From contig NC_014414.1 of NCBI RefSeq assembly GCF_000152825.2, positions 930,001 through 994,000 of the forward strand: a stretch of 64,000 nucleotides of DNA, given 5' to 3'. The notes beneath the pieces were generated by a model that worked only from the letters and a program-made list of their open reading frames with translations, did no database searches and was not told the origin of the DNA. How positions within the stretch are numbered: the first letter of the stretch is position 1; every line of letters begins with the position of its first letter. Below are positions 53,330 to 61,181 of this stretch, piece by piece. The DNA comes from Parvularcula bermudensis HTCC2503. Lineage in GTDB: Bacteria; Pseudomonadota; Alphaproteobacteria; Caulobacterales; Parvularculaceae. The position numbers and the translations under genes were made by a program.

Positions 53330-53722
53330 GTGAGTGCGCCCGTGGCCGATTTAGCTTTCTCTCTCGTCTCCCCCGAACGCGAACTTTTCAGCGGTGAGGC
53401 TGCGGCTGTGACCGTGCCCGGGACCGAAGGCGACTTTCAGGTCATGGCGGGGCATGCGCCCCTGATGTCGACCCTTTCCCCTGGTCTGTTGCAGATCTCG
53501 ACGAATGGGGAGGCCAAGCGCTTCTATGTCCGCGGCGGCTTCGCTGATGTAACGGCCCAGGGACTGACAATCCTTGCCGAAATCGCGATCCCCGAAGGCG
53601 AGTTGAAAGGCGATAAGCTCGGCGAAGAAAAACAATTGGCGCAGGCGCTGCAAGCCGAAGAGAACAGCCCTGAGGATCAATTGGCCGGCCACCGGGCTTT
53701 GGCTGTCCTGAGCGCCTATTGA
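53330..53722 (+). CDS. atpC: ATP synthase F1 subunit epsilon
   Basis: Regulatory subunit of the central stalk. The 130-residue product starts with GTG and shows the N-terminal beta-sandwich pattern LAFSLVSPERELFSGEAAAVTVPGTEGDFQVMAGHAP (split; residues 8-44) and FYVRGGFADV, then a short Ala/Glu/Gln-rich helical tail. It is separated from atpD by a terminator and three unrelated genes, so its supply may depend on a different promoter. Its last seven bases overlap convergent ccmI. Confidence 0.93.
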   Translation: MSAPVADLAFSLVSPERELFSGEAAAVTVPGTEGDFQVMAGHAPLMSTLSPGLLQISTNGEAKRFYVRGGFADVTAQGLTILAEIAIPEGELKGDKLGEEKQLAQALQAEENSPEDQLAGHRALAVLSAY

Positions 53723-54648
53723 TCGCTTGGCCCCGTGGTGGGGGCGTTGCGTCCCGCCGGCGGCGTTGTCGGGTCGTCCGCCGCCAGATCGGCCTCAATC
53801 GCCCGAACCAGCGTGTCCACCCGCGGCAACCAAGGGGCATCCACAGGGGCGGTCGCCACGAGCGGCTTCAATCGCGTCAGGGCTTTATCGAGCGCCCCGC
53901 TTTGGGCATCGCCCAATGCCAGATAATAGACCGCCCGCGGATCGCGCGGCGCTAGATCCAGCGCCCGTTCCAGCAATTGACGTTCCCGCGGTCCGACGAA
54001 CCCATCACCCTGGCGGATCATACTGGCCGCCATCTCGCCGAGCAGGCTTGGGTCTCCGGCCTCGGTCAGGCGATTGACGATGGCGTAGTGGGGGATCGCG
54101 GCGTCGTCATCACCAAAGCGGACATAGGCGCGGGCAAGGGCGACGTGGCTCTCTAGGTCCTCAGACGCCGAGGCGACCCGTTCCTCGAGCTCGGCGATCT
54201 GGGCTGAGAGGTCGTCATTGGTCGGCGGGGTCAGCCCGATCGCCATGGCATCGGCGGAGAGGGTGGCCCAATCGGCCACGCCCGGCCCCGTCGGGGCGGT
54301 GATCCATCCAAACAATCCCCATGCGCAGAGGGGGATGGCCGCAATGCCCCCGATCGCCGTAAGGCGGGCGGTCCGGCTGATCCTCCCCGCCGGAATTGTC
54401 GCCTGCCGGCGATAGGCGACCAGCAACCGCCGCTCGATCTCTGTGCGGGCGGCCTTTGCCTCACTATCCGTCATCACGCCCCTCAAGCGATCGCGGTCAA
54501 GCTCGGCAAGCTGATCTTCGTAGAGGGCGATCTCGCGCCCCTCCCCATGCTGGGGCCGTGACGGCCGCAGCAAAGGCAGCGCAATCGCCCCCATCACAGT
54601 CAATGTGATCAGACCGGCAAAAAGGGTGAAGGGAAGGCCATCAATCAT
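53716..54648 (-). CDS. ccmI: cytochrome c biogenesis protein CcmI
   Basis: Apocytochrome c chaperone of System I. The 310 residues have a first membrane helix (TLFAGLITLTVMGAIALPLL), the family loop ALYEDQLAELDRDRLRGVMTDSEAKAARTEIERRLL (split; 42-77), a second helix at about 95-117, and TPR-like helices (VALARAYVRFGDDDAAIPHY, LERALDLAPRDPRAVYYLAL). Inner membrane, periplasmic TPR part. It is divergent from ccmF, whereas in many relatives ccmI, ccmE, ccmF and ccmH form one operon. Confidence 0.9.
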   Translation of the reverse strand: MIDGLPFTLFAGLITLTVMGAIALPLLRPSRPQHGEGREIALYEDQLAELDRDRLRGVMTDSEAKAARTEIERRLLVAYRRQATIPAGRISRTARLTAIGGIAAIPLCAWGLFGWITAPTGPGVADWATLSADAMAIGLTPPTNDDLSAQIAELEERVASASEDLESHVALARAYVRFGDDDAAIPHYAIVNRLTEAGDPSLLGEMAASMIRQGDGFVGPRERQLLERALDLAPRDPRAVYYLALGDAQSGALDKALTRLKPLVATAPVDAPWLPRVDTLVRAIEADLAADDPTTPPAGRNAPTTGPSDQ

Positions 54649-54671
54649 GGATTTTCGTCTCTAGAGCATTC

Positions 54672-54693
54672 TCAGGCGAAGTGGGAACCGGCT
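54672..54693. repeat. dispersed intergenic repeat, copy 2
   Basis: TCAGGCGAAGTGGGAACCGG plus CT lies in the ccmI-ccmF spacer and matches 32887-32908 apart from three positions in the first 20. The preceding TAGAGCATT also occurs with this element in other alphaproteobacteria (from memory). Confidence 0.5.
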
Positions 54694-54713
54694 TTCGCTT
54701 TCGCTCCATCGCG

Positions 54714-54730
54714 CGCCTAGCCGCTAGGCG
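54714..54730. promoter_or_regulatory. palindrome in the ccmI-ccmF divergent promoter region
   Basis: CGCCTAGC and GCTAGGCG flank a single C, a perfect inverted repeat 60 bases before ccmF. It may be an operator for the divergent ccm genes or part of the neighbouring repeat element. Confidence 0.3.
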
Positions 54731-54789
54731 GTCGCCCTCTTCGATCTCGCCGCATTCCCGCCGAGCGGGGGATGAGCTAAGGCCGCTCT

Positions 54790-56802
54790 ATGACGTCAGA
54801 CATTGGACAAGTAAGCCTTATTCTCGCGCTGCTCACAGCTCTTGTGCAAACAGGGCTTGGGCTTTGGGGGGGGCATCGTGGCGATACCGCGTTGATGAGC
54901 GGCGCAAGTCGCGCAGCGCTTTGCCAAGCGGGGTTGGTCGTCCTTGCCTTTGCGGCGTTGACCGTGGCGTTTATCCGGTCCGATTTCGCAATTCTGACGG
55001 TGTTTCAGAATTCTCATACGGCCAAGCCGCTGATCTATAAAATCGCCGGAGTCTGGGGCAATCACGAAGGATCACTGCTTCTTTGGGTCATGATTCTGGC
55101 GGGTCTTGGCGCGGCAATCGCCGGGTTTGGACAGCGCTTGCCCGAGACGTTGAAGGCGCGCACGCTGGGCATACAGGGCCTGATCGGGGCGGCCTTTTTG
55201 GCGTTCGCGCTCCTCACCTCGAACCCCTTCGCGACGCTCACCCCCGCCCCGGTGGAGGGGATGGATCTCAATCCGCTGCTGCAGGACCCGGGCTTGGCGT
55301 TCCATCCGCCCTTTCTCTACCTCGGATATGTCGGGTTTTCGGTCGCGTTTTCCTTTGCCCTTGCCGCCCTTCTCGAGGGACGGGTCGATCCGGCATGGGC
55401 GAGATGGGTGCGGCCCTGGACCTTGCTCGCCTGGACGGCCCTGACGATCGGTATCGGCCTTGGCGCCTTGTGGGCGTATATGGAGCTTGGCTGGGGCGGC
55501 TATTGGTTCTGGGACCCGGTCGAGAATGCCTCCCTGATGCCCTGGCTGGCGGGGACGGCCCTCTTGCACAGCGCGATTGTGGTCGAGAAGAGAAATACGC
55601 TGAAGCTGTGGACCGTGTTGATGGCCATCACGGCCTTTTCCGCGTCGCTGCTCGGCGCGTTTGTGGTGCGCTCGGGGGTCCTGACCTCGGTCCACGCCTT
55701 TGCCAACGACCCCGATCGCGGGGCCGTCCTTCTGCTGATTTTCGTGGTCCTGACGGGGGGCGCCCTCGTGCTATTCGCCTGGCGCGGCGGGGCGATGCAG
55801 GCCGAGGGGCGGTTTGCGGCGGTCAGCCGTGAAAGCGCGCTGATCCTCAACAATGTGGTCCTGGCGGTGGTGACCTTCACGGTCCTGATCGGCACCTTCT
55901 GGCCTCTTTTCCGCGAGGTCACGACCGGTGAGCGGATTACGGTGGGGCCCCCCTATTATTCAGCGGTCACAACCCCGCTTGTGGTCGTCCTCGCCCTTGT
56001 CATGGCGGCGGGGGTTATGCTGCCCTGGAAGCGGGGCTATCTGCGGGATCTCCCCCGTCGTCTCGCCGCCGCCCTCGGCATTACGGGCCTCTCAGTCCTC
56101 ATCCTTGCCGTGACCGGGGGGCGCGGCGGGGTGATGGCCTTTGCCGGTTTGGCGACCGGGTGTTTCATCATCCTGCTGACAGTTTCCGATCTCGTGTCGC
56201 GGACCAAGCTTTTCTCGGCTGGTCCCGTGGCGGCTCTTCGCCGGGCGAAAGGGTTCCCCCGCGCCTATTGGGGCGGCTCCCTCGCCCATGCCGGGGTGGG
56301 GATCGCCATCCTGGGTATGGTCGGGACAAGCCTTTGGGTGACCGAACGGCGGGTTGTTCTCTCCCCCGGCGAGATGACGAGCCTCGCCGGTTTCGAGGTG
56401 CGATATGAGGCGATACGGACGATCGCTGAGGCTAATTATACCACGGAGCGATCCACTTTTGCCCTTGAACGCAATGGAAAGGTCGTTGCACGCCTGATGC
56501 CTGAGCGGCGGTGGTATCCCGCGGCCGAGCAGCAAACGGTCGAAGCCGCCGTACTGCCTCGGTGGGCGAACGACATCTATATTGCGGTGGGCGAGCCGAG
56601 GGGCGTTGAGGATGAAGCGCGGGTCGTCCGCCTTTACCACCACCCGCTCGCCCTTTGGCTATGGGGCGGTGGTCTCCTGATGGCGGCTGGCGGCGCCCTG
56701 TCCCTGACCGATCGCCGCTATCGTATCGGGGCCCCCGCAAAAAAGACCAAGCCGTCGGCGGGCGTGACGGCGGTGGGGGCTGCGCCGGGGCTCGCCGAAT
56801 GA
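54790..56802 (+). CDS. ccmF: haem lyase subunit CcmF
   Basis: Core of the cytochrome c haem-ligation complex in the inner membrane. The 670-residue protein has about 15 transmembrane helices, the tryptophan-rich WWD-type signature WGGYWFWDPVENAS, conserved periplasmic His residues around HNPHEGS-like GNHEGSLLLW and FHPPFLYLGYVGF, and the ERR segment WVTERRVVLSPGE in the C-terminal periplasmic loop. The stop overlaps the ccmH start (ATGA). ccmE and ccmG are not seen in this locus. Confidence 0.95.
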   Translation: MTSDIGQVSLILALLTALVQTGLGLWGGHRGDTALMSGASRAALCQAGLVVLAFAALTVAFIRSDFAILTVFQNSHTAKPLIYKIAGVWGNHEGSLLLWVMILAGLGAAIAGFGQRLPETLKARTLGIQGLIGAAFLAFALLTSNPFATLTPAPVEGMDLNPLLQDPGLAFHPPFLYLGYVGFSVAFSFALAALLEGRVDPAWARWVRPWTLLAWTALTIGIGLGALWAYMELGWGGYWFWDPVENASLMPWLAGTALLHSAIVVEKRNTLKLWTVLMAITAFSASLLGAFVVRSGVLTSVHAFANDPDRGAVLLLIFVVLTGGALVLFAWRGGAMQAEGRFAAVSRESALILNNVVLAVVTFTVLIGTFWPLFREVTTGERITVGPPYYSAVTTPLVVVLALVMAAGVMLPWKRGYLRDLPRRLAAALGITGLSVLILAVTGGRGGVMAFAGLATGCFIILLTVSDLVSRTKLFSAGPVAALRRAKGFPRAYWGGSLAHAGVGIAILGMVGTSLWVTERRVVLSPGEMTSLAGFEVRYEAIRTIAEANYTTERSTFALERNGKVVARLMPERRWYPAAEQQTVEAAVLPRWANDIYIAVGEPRGVEDEARVVRLYHHPLALWLWGGGLLMAAGGALSLTDRRYRIGAPAKKTKPSAGVTAVGAAPGLAE

Positions 56803-57305
56803 CCGGGCGAGGAAGTCTGCTCGCCCTGCTCTTGGGCTTCATGGGCGCAATGCCGAGCGTAGCGGCGCAGGCCCAGGAGGCGCAGGATAGGGGGGGGGCG
56901 CCTCTTTCGCCCGAACTCATCGACCGCCGCACCCAGGCGGTGGCGGAGACCCTCCGTTGTGTGGTGTGTCAGAACCAATCCGTCGCCGACAGCGAGTCGC
57001 AGCTCGCGCAGGACATGGTGAAGCTCATTCGTGAGGAGATCGCCGCGGGAAAATCCGAGACCGAAGTCCGCGCCTATTTCGCTGAGAGATATGGAGAGGT
57101 CGTTCTATTGCAGCCCCGCTTTGACACGCGGAACTGGGGCCTGTGGCTGGGACCGGGGATCGCCCTGGTGATCGGTCTCGGCGGGGCGATCTATTTTATC
57201 TCGACACGGTCAACGACCCGAGAGGAGAAGGTCACTGACCTGTCTCCGGCGGATCGGGTCGAGCTGGCGGCGCTTCGATCGGAGGAGGGGGAGGGGGAGG
57301 CGTAA
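56799..57305 (+). CDS. ccmH: cytochrome c maturation protein CcmH
   Basis: Membrane-anchored thiol oxidoreductase that reduces or holds the CxxCH motif of apocytochrome c. The 168-residue product has a signal peptide (LLALLLGFMGAMPSVAAQA), the family motif LRCVVCQNQSVADSES with the redox pair, AQDMVKLIREEIAAGKSE, FAERYGEVVLLQP and a membrane helix WLGPGIALVIGLGGAIYFI. It lacks the TPR region of the long E. coli CcmH, which is supplied by ccmI. Translationally coupled to ccmF. Confidence 0.94.
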   Translation: MTGRGSLLALLLGFMGAMPSVAAQAQEAQDRGGAPLSPELIDRRTQAVAETLRCVVCQNQSVADSESQLAQDMVKLIREEIAAGKSETEVRAYFAERYGEVVLLQPRFDTRNWGLWLGPGIALVIGLGGAIYFISTRSTTREEKVTDLSPADRVELAALRSEEGEGEA

Positions 57306-57345
57306 GCCGTCCTCGCCCCCAAAAGCCGACCACAAGGGCGGCGTG

Positions 57346-58224
57346 TTAACGGGTGGCGACGGGTTCGTCGCCGGAATAGTCGTAGAAGCCCCGTCCGGTC
57401 TTTTTGCCGAGCCAGCCCGCCTCGACATATTTCACGAGTAGTGGGCAGGGACGATATTTGGAATCCGCGAGCCCTTCGTAAAGCACCTGCATGATCGCCA
57501 GGCAGGTATCGAGCCCGATAAAATCCGCCAATCTGAGAGGACCCATCGGATGGTTCGCGCCGAGCCGCATCCCGTTGTCGATGGCCTCGACCGTACCGAC
57601 CCCCTCATAGAGCGTATATATCGCCTCGTTAATCATCGGCATGAGAATCCGGTTGACGATAAATCCCGGAAAATCTTCCGACACCGCCATTTTCTTTTCG
57701 AGGCGCTCGATCAGTTTGCGGCAATGCTCGAAGGTGGCGTTGCTGGTGGCGATCCCGCGGATCACTTCGACCAATTTCATCACCGGCACCGGGTTCATGA
57801 AATGCAGCCCGACGAATTTCTCCGGCCGATCGGTCACTGCCGCCAGGGCGGTGATCGAAATCGAGGAGGTGTTGGTGGCAATCAGAGAGTCAGGTTTCAA
57901 AATAGCGGAGAGCTTGCGGAACAGCTCTTTCTTCACCTCGATATTCTCCGTCGCCGCTTCGATCACGAGGTCGCAATCCTTGAGGCTTTCGAGGGTTGGT
58001 GCGGCGGTGATGGCGTCCATCGCCCGGGTTTTTTCGTCCTCTGTGATGTGCCCCCGGCTGATCTGGCGCTCCATATTGCCGTCGATATCATCGATCCCGG
58101 CCTGGATGCGTCCCTCGTCAACATCGTGAAGGCAAATCTTGAAGCCCGCCAGGGCGAAGACATGGGCGATGCCATTCCCCATTTGCCCGGCGCCGATGAC
58201 CCCTACCGTTGTGATTTCTTCCAT
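57346..58224 (-). CDS. hbd: 3-hydroxybutyryl-CoA dehydrogenase
   Basis: Oxidises or reduces the 3-hydroxyacyl/3-oxoacyl-CoA pair using NAD(P). The 292-residue product has the Rossmann motif VGVIGAGQMGNGIAHVFA at the N-terminus, NTSSISITAL, the catalytic His in GLHFMNPVPVMKLVEVI, GFIVNRILMPMINEAI and the C-terminal dimer domain GMRLGANHPMGPLRLADFIG (20 residues). This is the single-domain type seen in butyrate/PHB or phenylacetate pathways rather than the large FadB fusion. ATG 58224 is used; longer upstream readings lie across the divergent promoter. It shares that region with an MFS gene. Confidence 0.92.
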   Translation of the reverse strand: MEEITTVGVIGAGQMGNGIAHVFALAGFKICLHDVDEGRIQAGIDDIDGNMERQISRGHITEDEKTRAMDAITAAPTLESLKDCDLVIEAATENIEVKKELFRKLSAILKPDSLIATNTSSISITALAAVTDRPEKFVGLHFMNPVPVMKLVEVIRGIATSNATFEHCRKLIERLEKKMAVSEDFPGFIVNRILMPMINEAIYTLYEGVGTVEAIDNGMRLGANHPMGPLRLADFIGLDTCLAIMQVLYEGLADSKYRPCPLLVKYVEAGWLGKKTGRGFYDYSGDEPVATR

Positions 58225-58276
58225 TGATCGTTTGATCTTTCCGTCGTGGCCCAAAGCTCTAAGCCTAAGGGCGTAA

Positions 58277-58293
58277 TTGTTGCGGCGCAACAA
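58277..58293. promoter_or_regulatory. palindrome between hydroxyacyl-CoA dehydrogenase and MFS genes
   Basis: TTGTTGCGGCGCAACAA has perfect seven-base arms around GGC and lies 53 bases before the dehydrogenase start and 47 before the MFS start. Its TGC...GCA shape recalls PhaR (PHB-granule regulator) sites. That assignment is inference. Confidence 0.4.
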
Positions 58294-58339
58294 CGCATTA
58301 GGCTGACGTCCCCGACGGAACCGCCTAAGGCGGCCACCA

Positions 58340-59959
58340 ATGGCAGGGGCGCGTGTTGAGATGAGTGAAGGGGAGATGTCCGGCCCTGCGGCCGCATCGG
58401 AACCGACGGTGCGGCAATTGGCAGCGGTGCTGACCGCGTCGATCCTCGGCTCGTCAATGGCCTTCATCAATGGCACCGCGGTGACCCTTGCCCTCGACCC
58501 GATCCAGGCCGGCCTGCGCGCCAGTCTCAGCGAGATGTTGTGGGTGGCGAGCATCTATATGCTCTTCATGTCGGCGCTGATGCTGATCGGTGGGGCGATC
58601 GGGGATTTTTATGGGCGACGGGCGACATTCATCGCTGGAGTCGTGCTGTTTACGCTGGCGAGCGTCGGCTGTGCCCTCGCGCCCGATGCAGAGCTCTTGA
58701 TTGCGGCGCGCGGCGTCCAGGGGATCGGCGCGGCGCTGTTGACCCCGATGTCGCTGACCCTCCTCTCCGACCATTTCCCGAAGGAACGCCGCGGCATGGC
58801 CATCGGGATCTGGTCCGCCGTGTCGGCGGTGATGACGGCGATCGGCCCCCCGGTCGGGGGATGGCTGGCCGAATTTGCCAGTTGGCGGAGCATTTTCTTT
58901 CTGCCGCTCCCCTTCGGCCTGTTGGCAATCGTGGTGGCTGGGTTTCTGGTGCCGAAAAAGCCCCCGCCGCGGGTGCCGGAGAGCATCGACTGGGCGGGGG
59001 CACTCCTGACGATTATCGGGTTTTCCGGGCTCGCCTATGGCCTCATCACCCTTTCCGACGAGAACGGGATCCAATCGGCGCTGTCCTGGTCGGTGCCGAT
59101 GGGGGTTGGTGTCGTGGCCCTCGGCCTCTTGGTACTGGTCGAACTGAACGCCAAATCGCCGATGACGCCCCCTGCGCTGTTCACCCTCGGCACGTTCAAT
59201 GCGATCAATGCCATCACCCTCCTGCTTTATGGGGCAATGGGCGGCATTTTCGTTTTCTATCCGATCGTTCTGACGGACGCCTATGGCTTCAGAATGAACG
59301 AGATCGGCACGGCCTTTCTTGGATTTGCCCTGCCGGTCGTGTTGCTGACGCCCTTCTCTTCAACCTTATCCCGGCGGTTCGGCATCCGCCTGATGCTGGC
59401 GGCGGGGTCCGCGGTGGGCATCGTCGCCTTTGCCCTGATGGGTCTATCGCCCTATTCGGGCACCTTATGGGGGGTGTTTCTGTCGATTGCGGTATTCGGT
59501 GCCGGGATCGCCCTTGTGGTGCCAAGCATGCACGCGGCCTTGTTCAATGCGACCCCGGATGAGGCCCATGGGGTCGCCTCGGGGATCAATAATGCTTTCG
59601 CCCGTGCCGCGACGCTTTTTGCCATTGCCGGCTATGGCGCTGCCGCCAGTGTGGCCTTTTCCGCGGCCGCTGGACCCGCTGCGCGCGCGGCGGGCTATGG
59701 CGCGGGGGAAATGCTGTCAGGCGCCGATCTGCTGAATTATCAAGAAGCCATGATTGCGAGTTTCCACGTCCTGACTTGGATCTCCATTGGCCTTTGCATC
59801 ATGGGGCTGTTCGTGGCGCTGATTTTCATCGATCCGTCGATCGAACGACACGATCAGGACGGTGACGATCTCGACGAGGTCCCGGGGGCCGGCGTTCGTC
59901 ACATCCTCGGCGCGGCTGCCGGCGCCGATATCAATGACGAGCTTGCCGAGGACGAATAA
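58340..59959 (+). CDS. MFS transporter, DHA2 (14-helix) family
   Basis: 539 residues with about 14 hydrophobic helices. MFS motif A appears as GAIGDFYGRRATFIAG between helices 2 and 3, and the antiporter motif C as WSAVSAVMTAIGPPVGGWLAE in helix 5. The EmrB/QacA group exports drugs or other hydrophobic compounds by proton antiport. No adaptor protein gene is adjacent. The last 35 residues are acidic (DDLDEVPGAG, ELAEDE). ATG 58340 is used; ATG 58361 is an alternative. A palindrome lies in the divergent promoter shared with hbd. Confidence 0.9.
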   Translation: MAGARVEMSEGEMSGPAAASEPTVRQLAAVLTASILGSSMAFINGTAVTLALDPIQAGLRASLSEMLWVASIYMLFMSALMLIGGAIGDFYGRRATFIAGVVLFTLASVGCALAPDAELLIAARGVQGIGAALLTPMSLTLLSDHFPKERRGMAIGIWSAVSAVMTAIGPPVGGWLAEFASWRSIFFLPLPFGLLAIVVAGFLVPKKPPPRVPESIDWAGALLTIIGFSGLAYGLITLSDENGIQSALSWSVPMGVGVVALGLLVLVELNAKSPMTPPALFTLGTFNAINAITLLLYGAMGGIFVFYPIVLTDAYGFRMNEIGTAFLGFALPVVLLTPFSSTLSRRFGIRLMLAAGSAVGIVAFALMGLSPYSGTLWGVFLSIAVFGAGIALVVPSMHAALFNATPDEAHGVASGINNAFARAATLFAIAGYGAAASVAFSAAAGPAARAAGYGAGEMLSGADLLNYQEAMIASFHVLTWISIGLCIMGLFVALIFIDPSIERHDQDGDDLDEVPGAGVRHILGAAAGADINDELAEDE

Positions 59960-59982
59960 TCGGGCGGCGCGGATGCCGGTCA

Positions 59983-60921
59983 TTAGGACGGCAGGACCAC
60001 GCCGAGAAACGCGGTGAGGGTGATGAGCCCCGTCAGCGTCGAGAAGGCCAAGAGAGCTGCGGCCTCTTCCTCTCCGGCGCCATAGGTCGCAGCGTAAATC
60101 AGGGTCGATACGGCGGGGGGCAATCCTGTGAAGAGGGCCGTCGCCTGGGTCAAGGCTGCCTCTGAGGTGAGGAGCCAAACCACGCTCGCGCTGATGGCGG
60201 GGAAGACGCCGAGCTTTAACGACACAAACACAATCGCCGCATCGAGGGGCAGGGTGATCCGCCTCCTTATCAAAATAATGAGGTAGAGACCGAGAACGAT
60301 CAACCCAAGGGGCGCGGCGATCGCGCCGACAAAACCAAAGGGGGCAACCAAGATCGGCGGCGGTACGGCGCCAATGGCCAGCAAGAAAAACCCGCCAATG
60401 GTCACCCCGATAAGGGGGTTCTTCAAGGCCCGGAGCAACGCGCCGGAGATCAACGCGAAAGAAGGCCCGCCGCTCACGCCCGGTGGCCAGGAGAGAAGGA
60501 TTGTCCCCAGGCCATAGGCGACGACGCCTTCGCACACCAACAGGAGAAGATAAGGACTGCCCCAGCTCGGCACGGAAAGGGCAATCGGCAGCCCCAGAAA
60601 GATGCTGTTGCCGCACACGGCGCTGAAGGTGAGGGCCCCGGCCCGGCGCACATCGTATCCCTTGGCACGGGCAAATAAGAACGCGGCCAGGGCGACGGGA
60701 AGGAAGCCCGCAAAATAGCCGACAATGACCGCTCGGTGTGCGGGGTCGAGCCTAACCTCTGTGAGGATAAAGGCGAGAACCGCCAAGGGCATGGCGATCA
60801 TGAAGACAAATCGCGCAAACACCTTTGCCTCCGCCTCACCAAAAAGCCGGAAGGTGCCTGCAATGGCGCCGATAGCGATCGCGCCAAAGAGAGGGGTAAG
60901 GATGGCGGCCAATGACATCAT
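59983..60921 (-). CDS. AEC family permease (auxin efflux carrier-like)
   Basis: 312 residues with ten predicted transmembrane helices and the AEC layout: ILTPLFGAIAIGAIAG at the N-terminus, ARFVFMIAMPLAVLAF, the CGNSIFLGLPIALS helix break near residue 107 and LPPAVSTLIYAATYG near the C-terminus. Bacterial members export or import dicarboxylates and related anions; the substrate here is unknown. The start codon is preceded by GGGGAGC and, directly upstream of that, a CRP-type palindrome that overlaps the initiation region. Confidence 0.88.
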   Translation of the reverse strand: MMSLAAILTPLFGAIAIGAIAGTFRLFGEAEAKVFARFVFMIAMPLAVLAFILTEVRLDPAHRAVIVGYFAGFLPVALAAFLFARAKGYDVRRAGALTFSAVCGNSIFLGLPIALSVPSWGSPYLLLLVCEGVVAYGLGTILLSWPPGVSGGPSFALISGALLRALKNPLIGVTIGGFFLLAIGAVPPPILVAPFGFVGAIAAPLGLIVLGLYLIILIRRRITLPLDAAIVFVSLKLGVFPAISASVVWLLTSEAALTQATALFTGLPPAVSTLIYAATYGAGEEEAAALLAFSTLTGLITLTAFLGVVLPS

Positions 60922-60926
60922 GCTCC

Positions 60927-60946
60927 CCTGTGACGTGGGTCACAGG
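60927..60946. promoter_or_regulatory. CRP-type palindrome at the AEC gene start
   Basis: CCTGTGACGTGGGTCACAGG is a perfect inverted repeat with four central bases and contains the CRP consensus TGTGA-N6-TCACA exactly. It lies 6-25 bases before the AEC start codon, and its end abuts the ribosome site. It could act as a repressor site, as an RNA hairpin next to the Shine-Dalgarno, or as an activator site for divergent ada, 235 bases away. Confidence 0.5.
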
Positions 60947-61181
60947 ACGGCGCAATCCGACGATCAGGGAAAAAAGGTCGGTCGAGGAACCTCAATTCGG
61001 GGCTGGGGGGCAAGGTTTCCGAAAAGGAGGACTACGCCCTCGACCGACGCCTCTGAAGATGGGCAGGAAAAGCGGCGCGGGGAGGGACAGATTGGGGCCT
61101 TTTTGTGACCCGAGGAGCGGGCAGAAAATAGCTGCCCGTTTCCCGGCGGACAGCACGCTTGGGGCTGGTTATAAGACCCCT

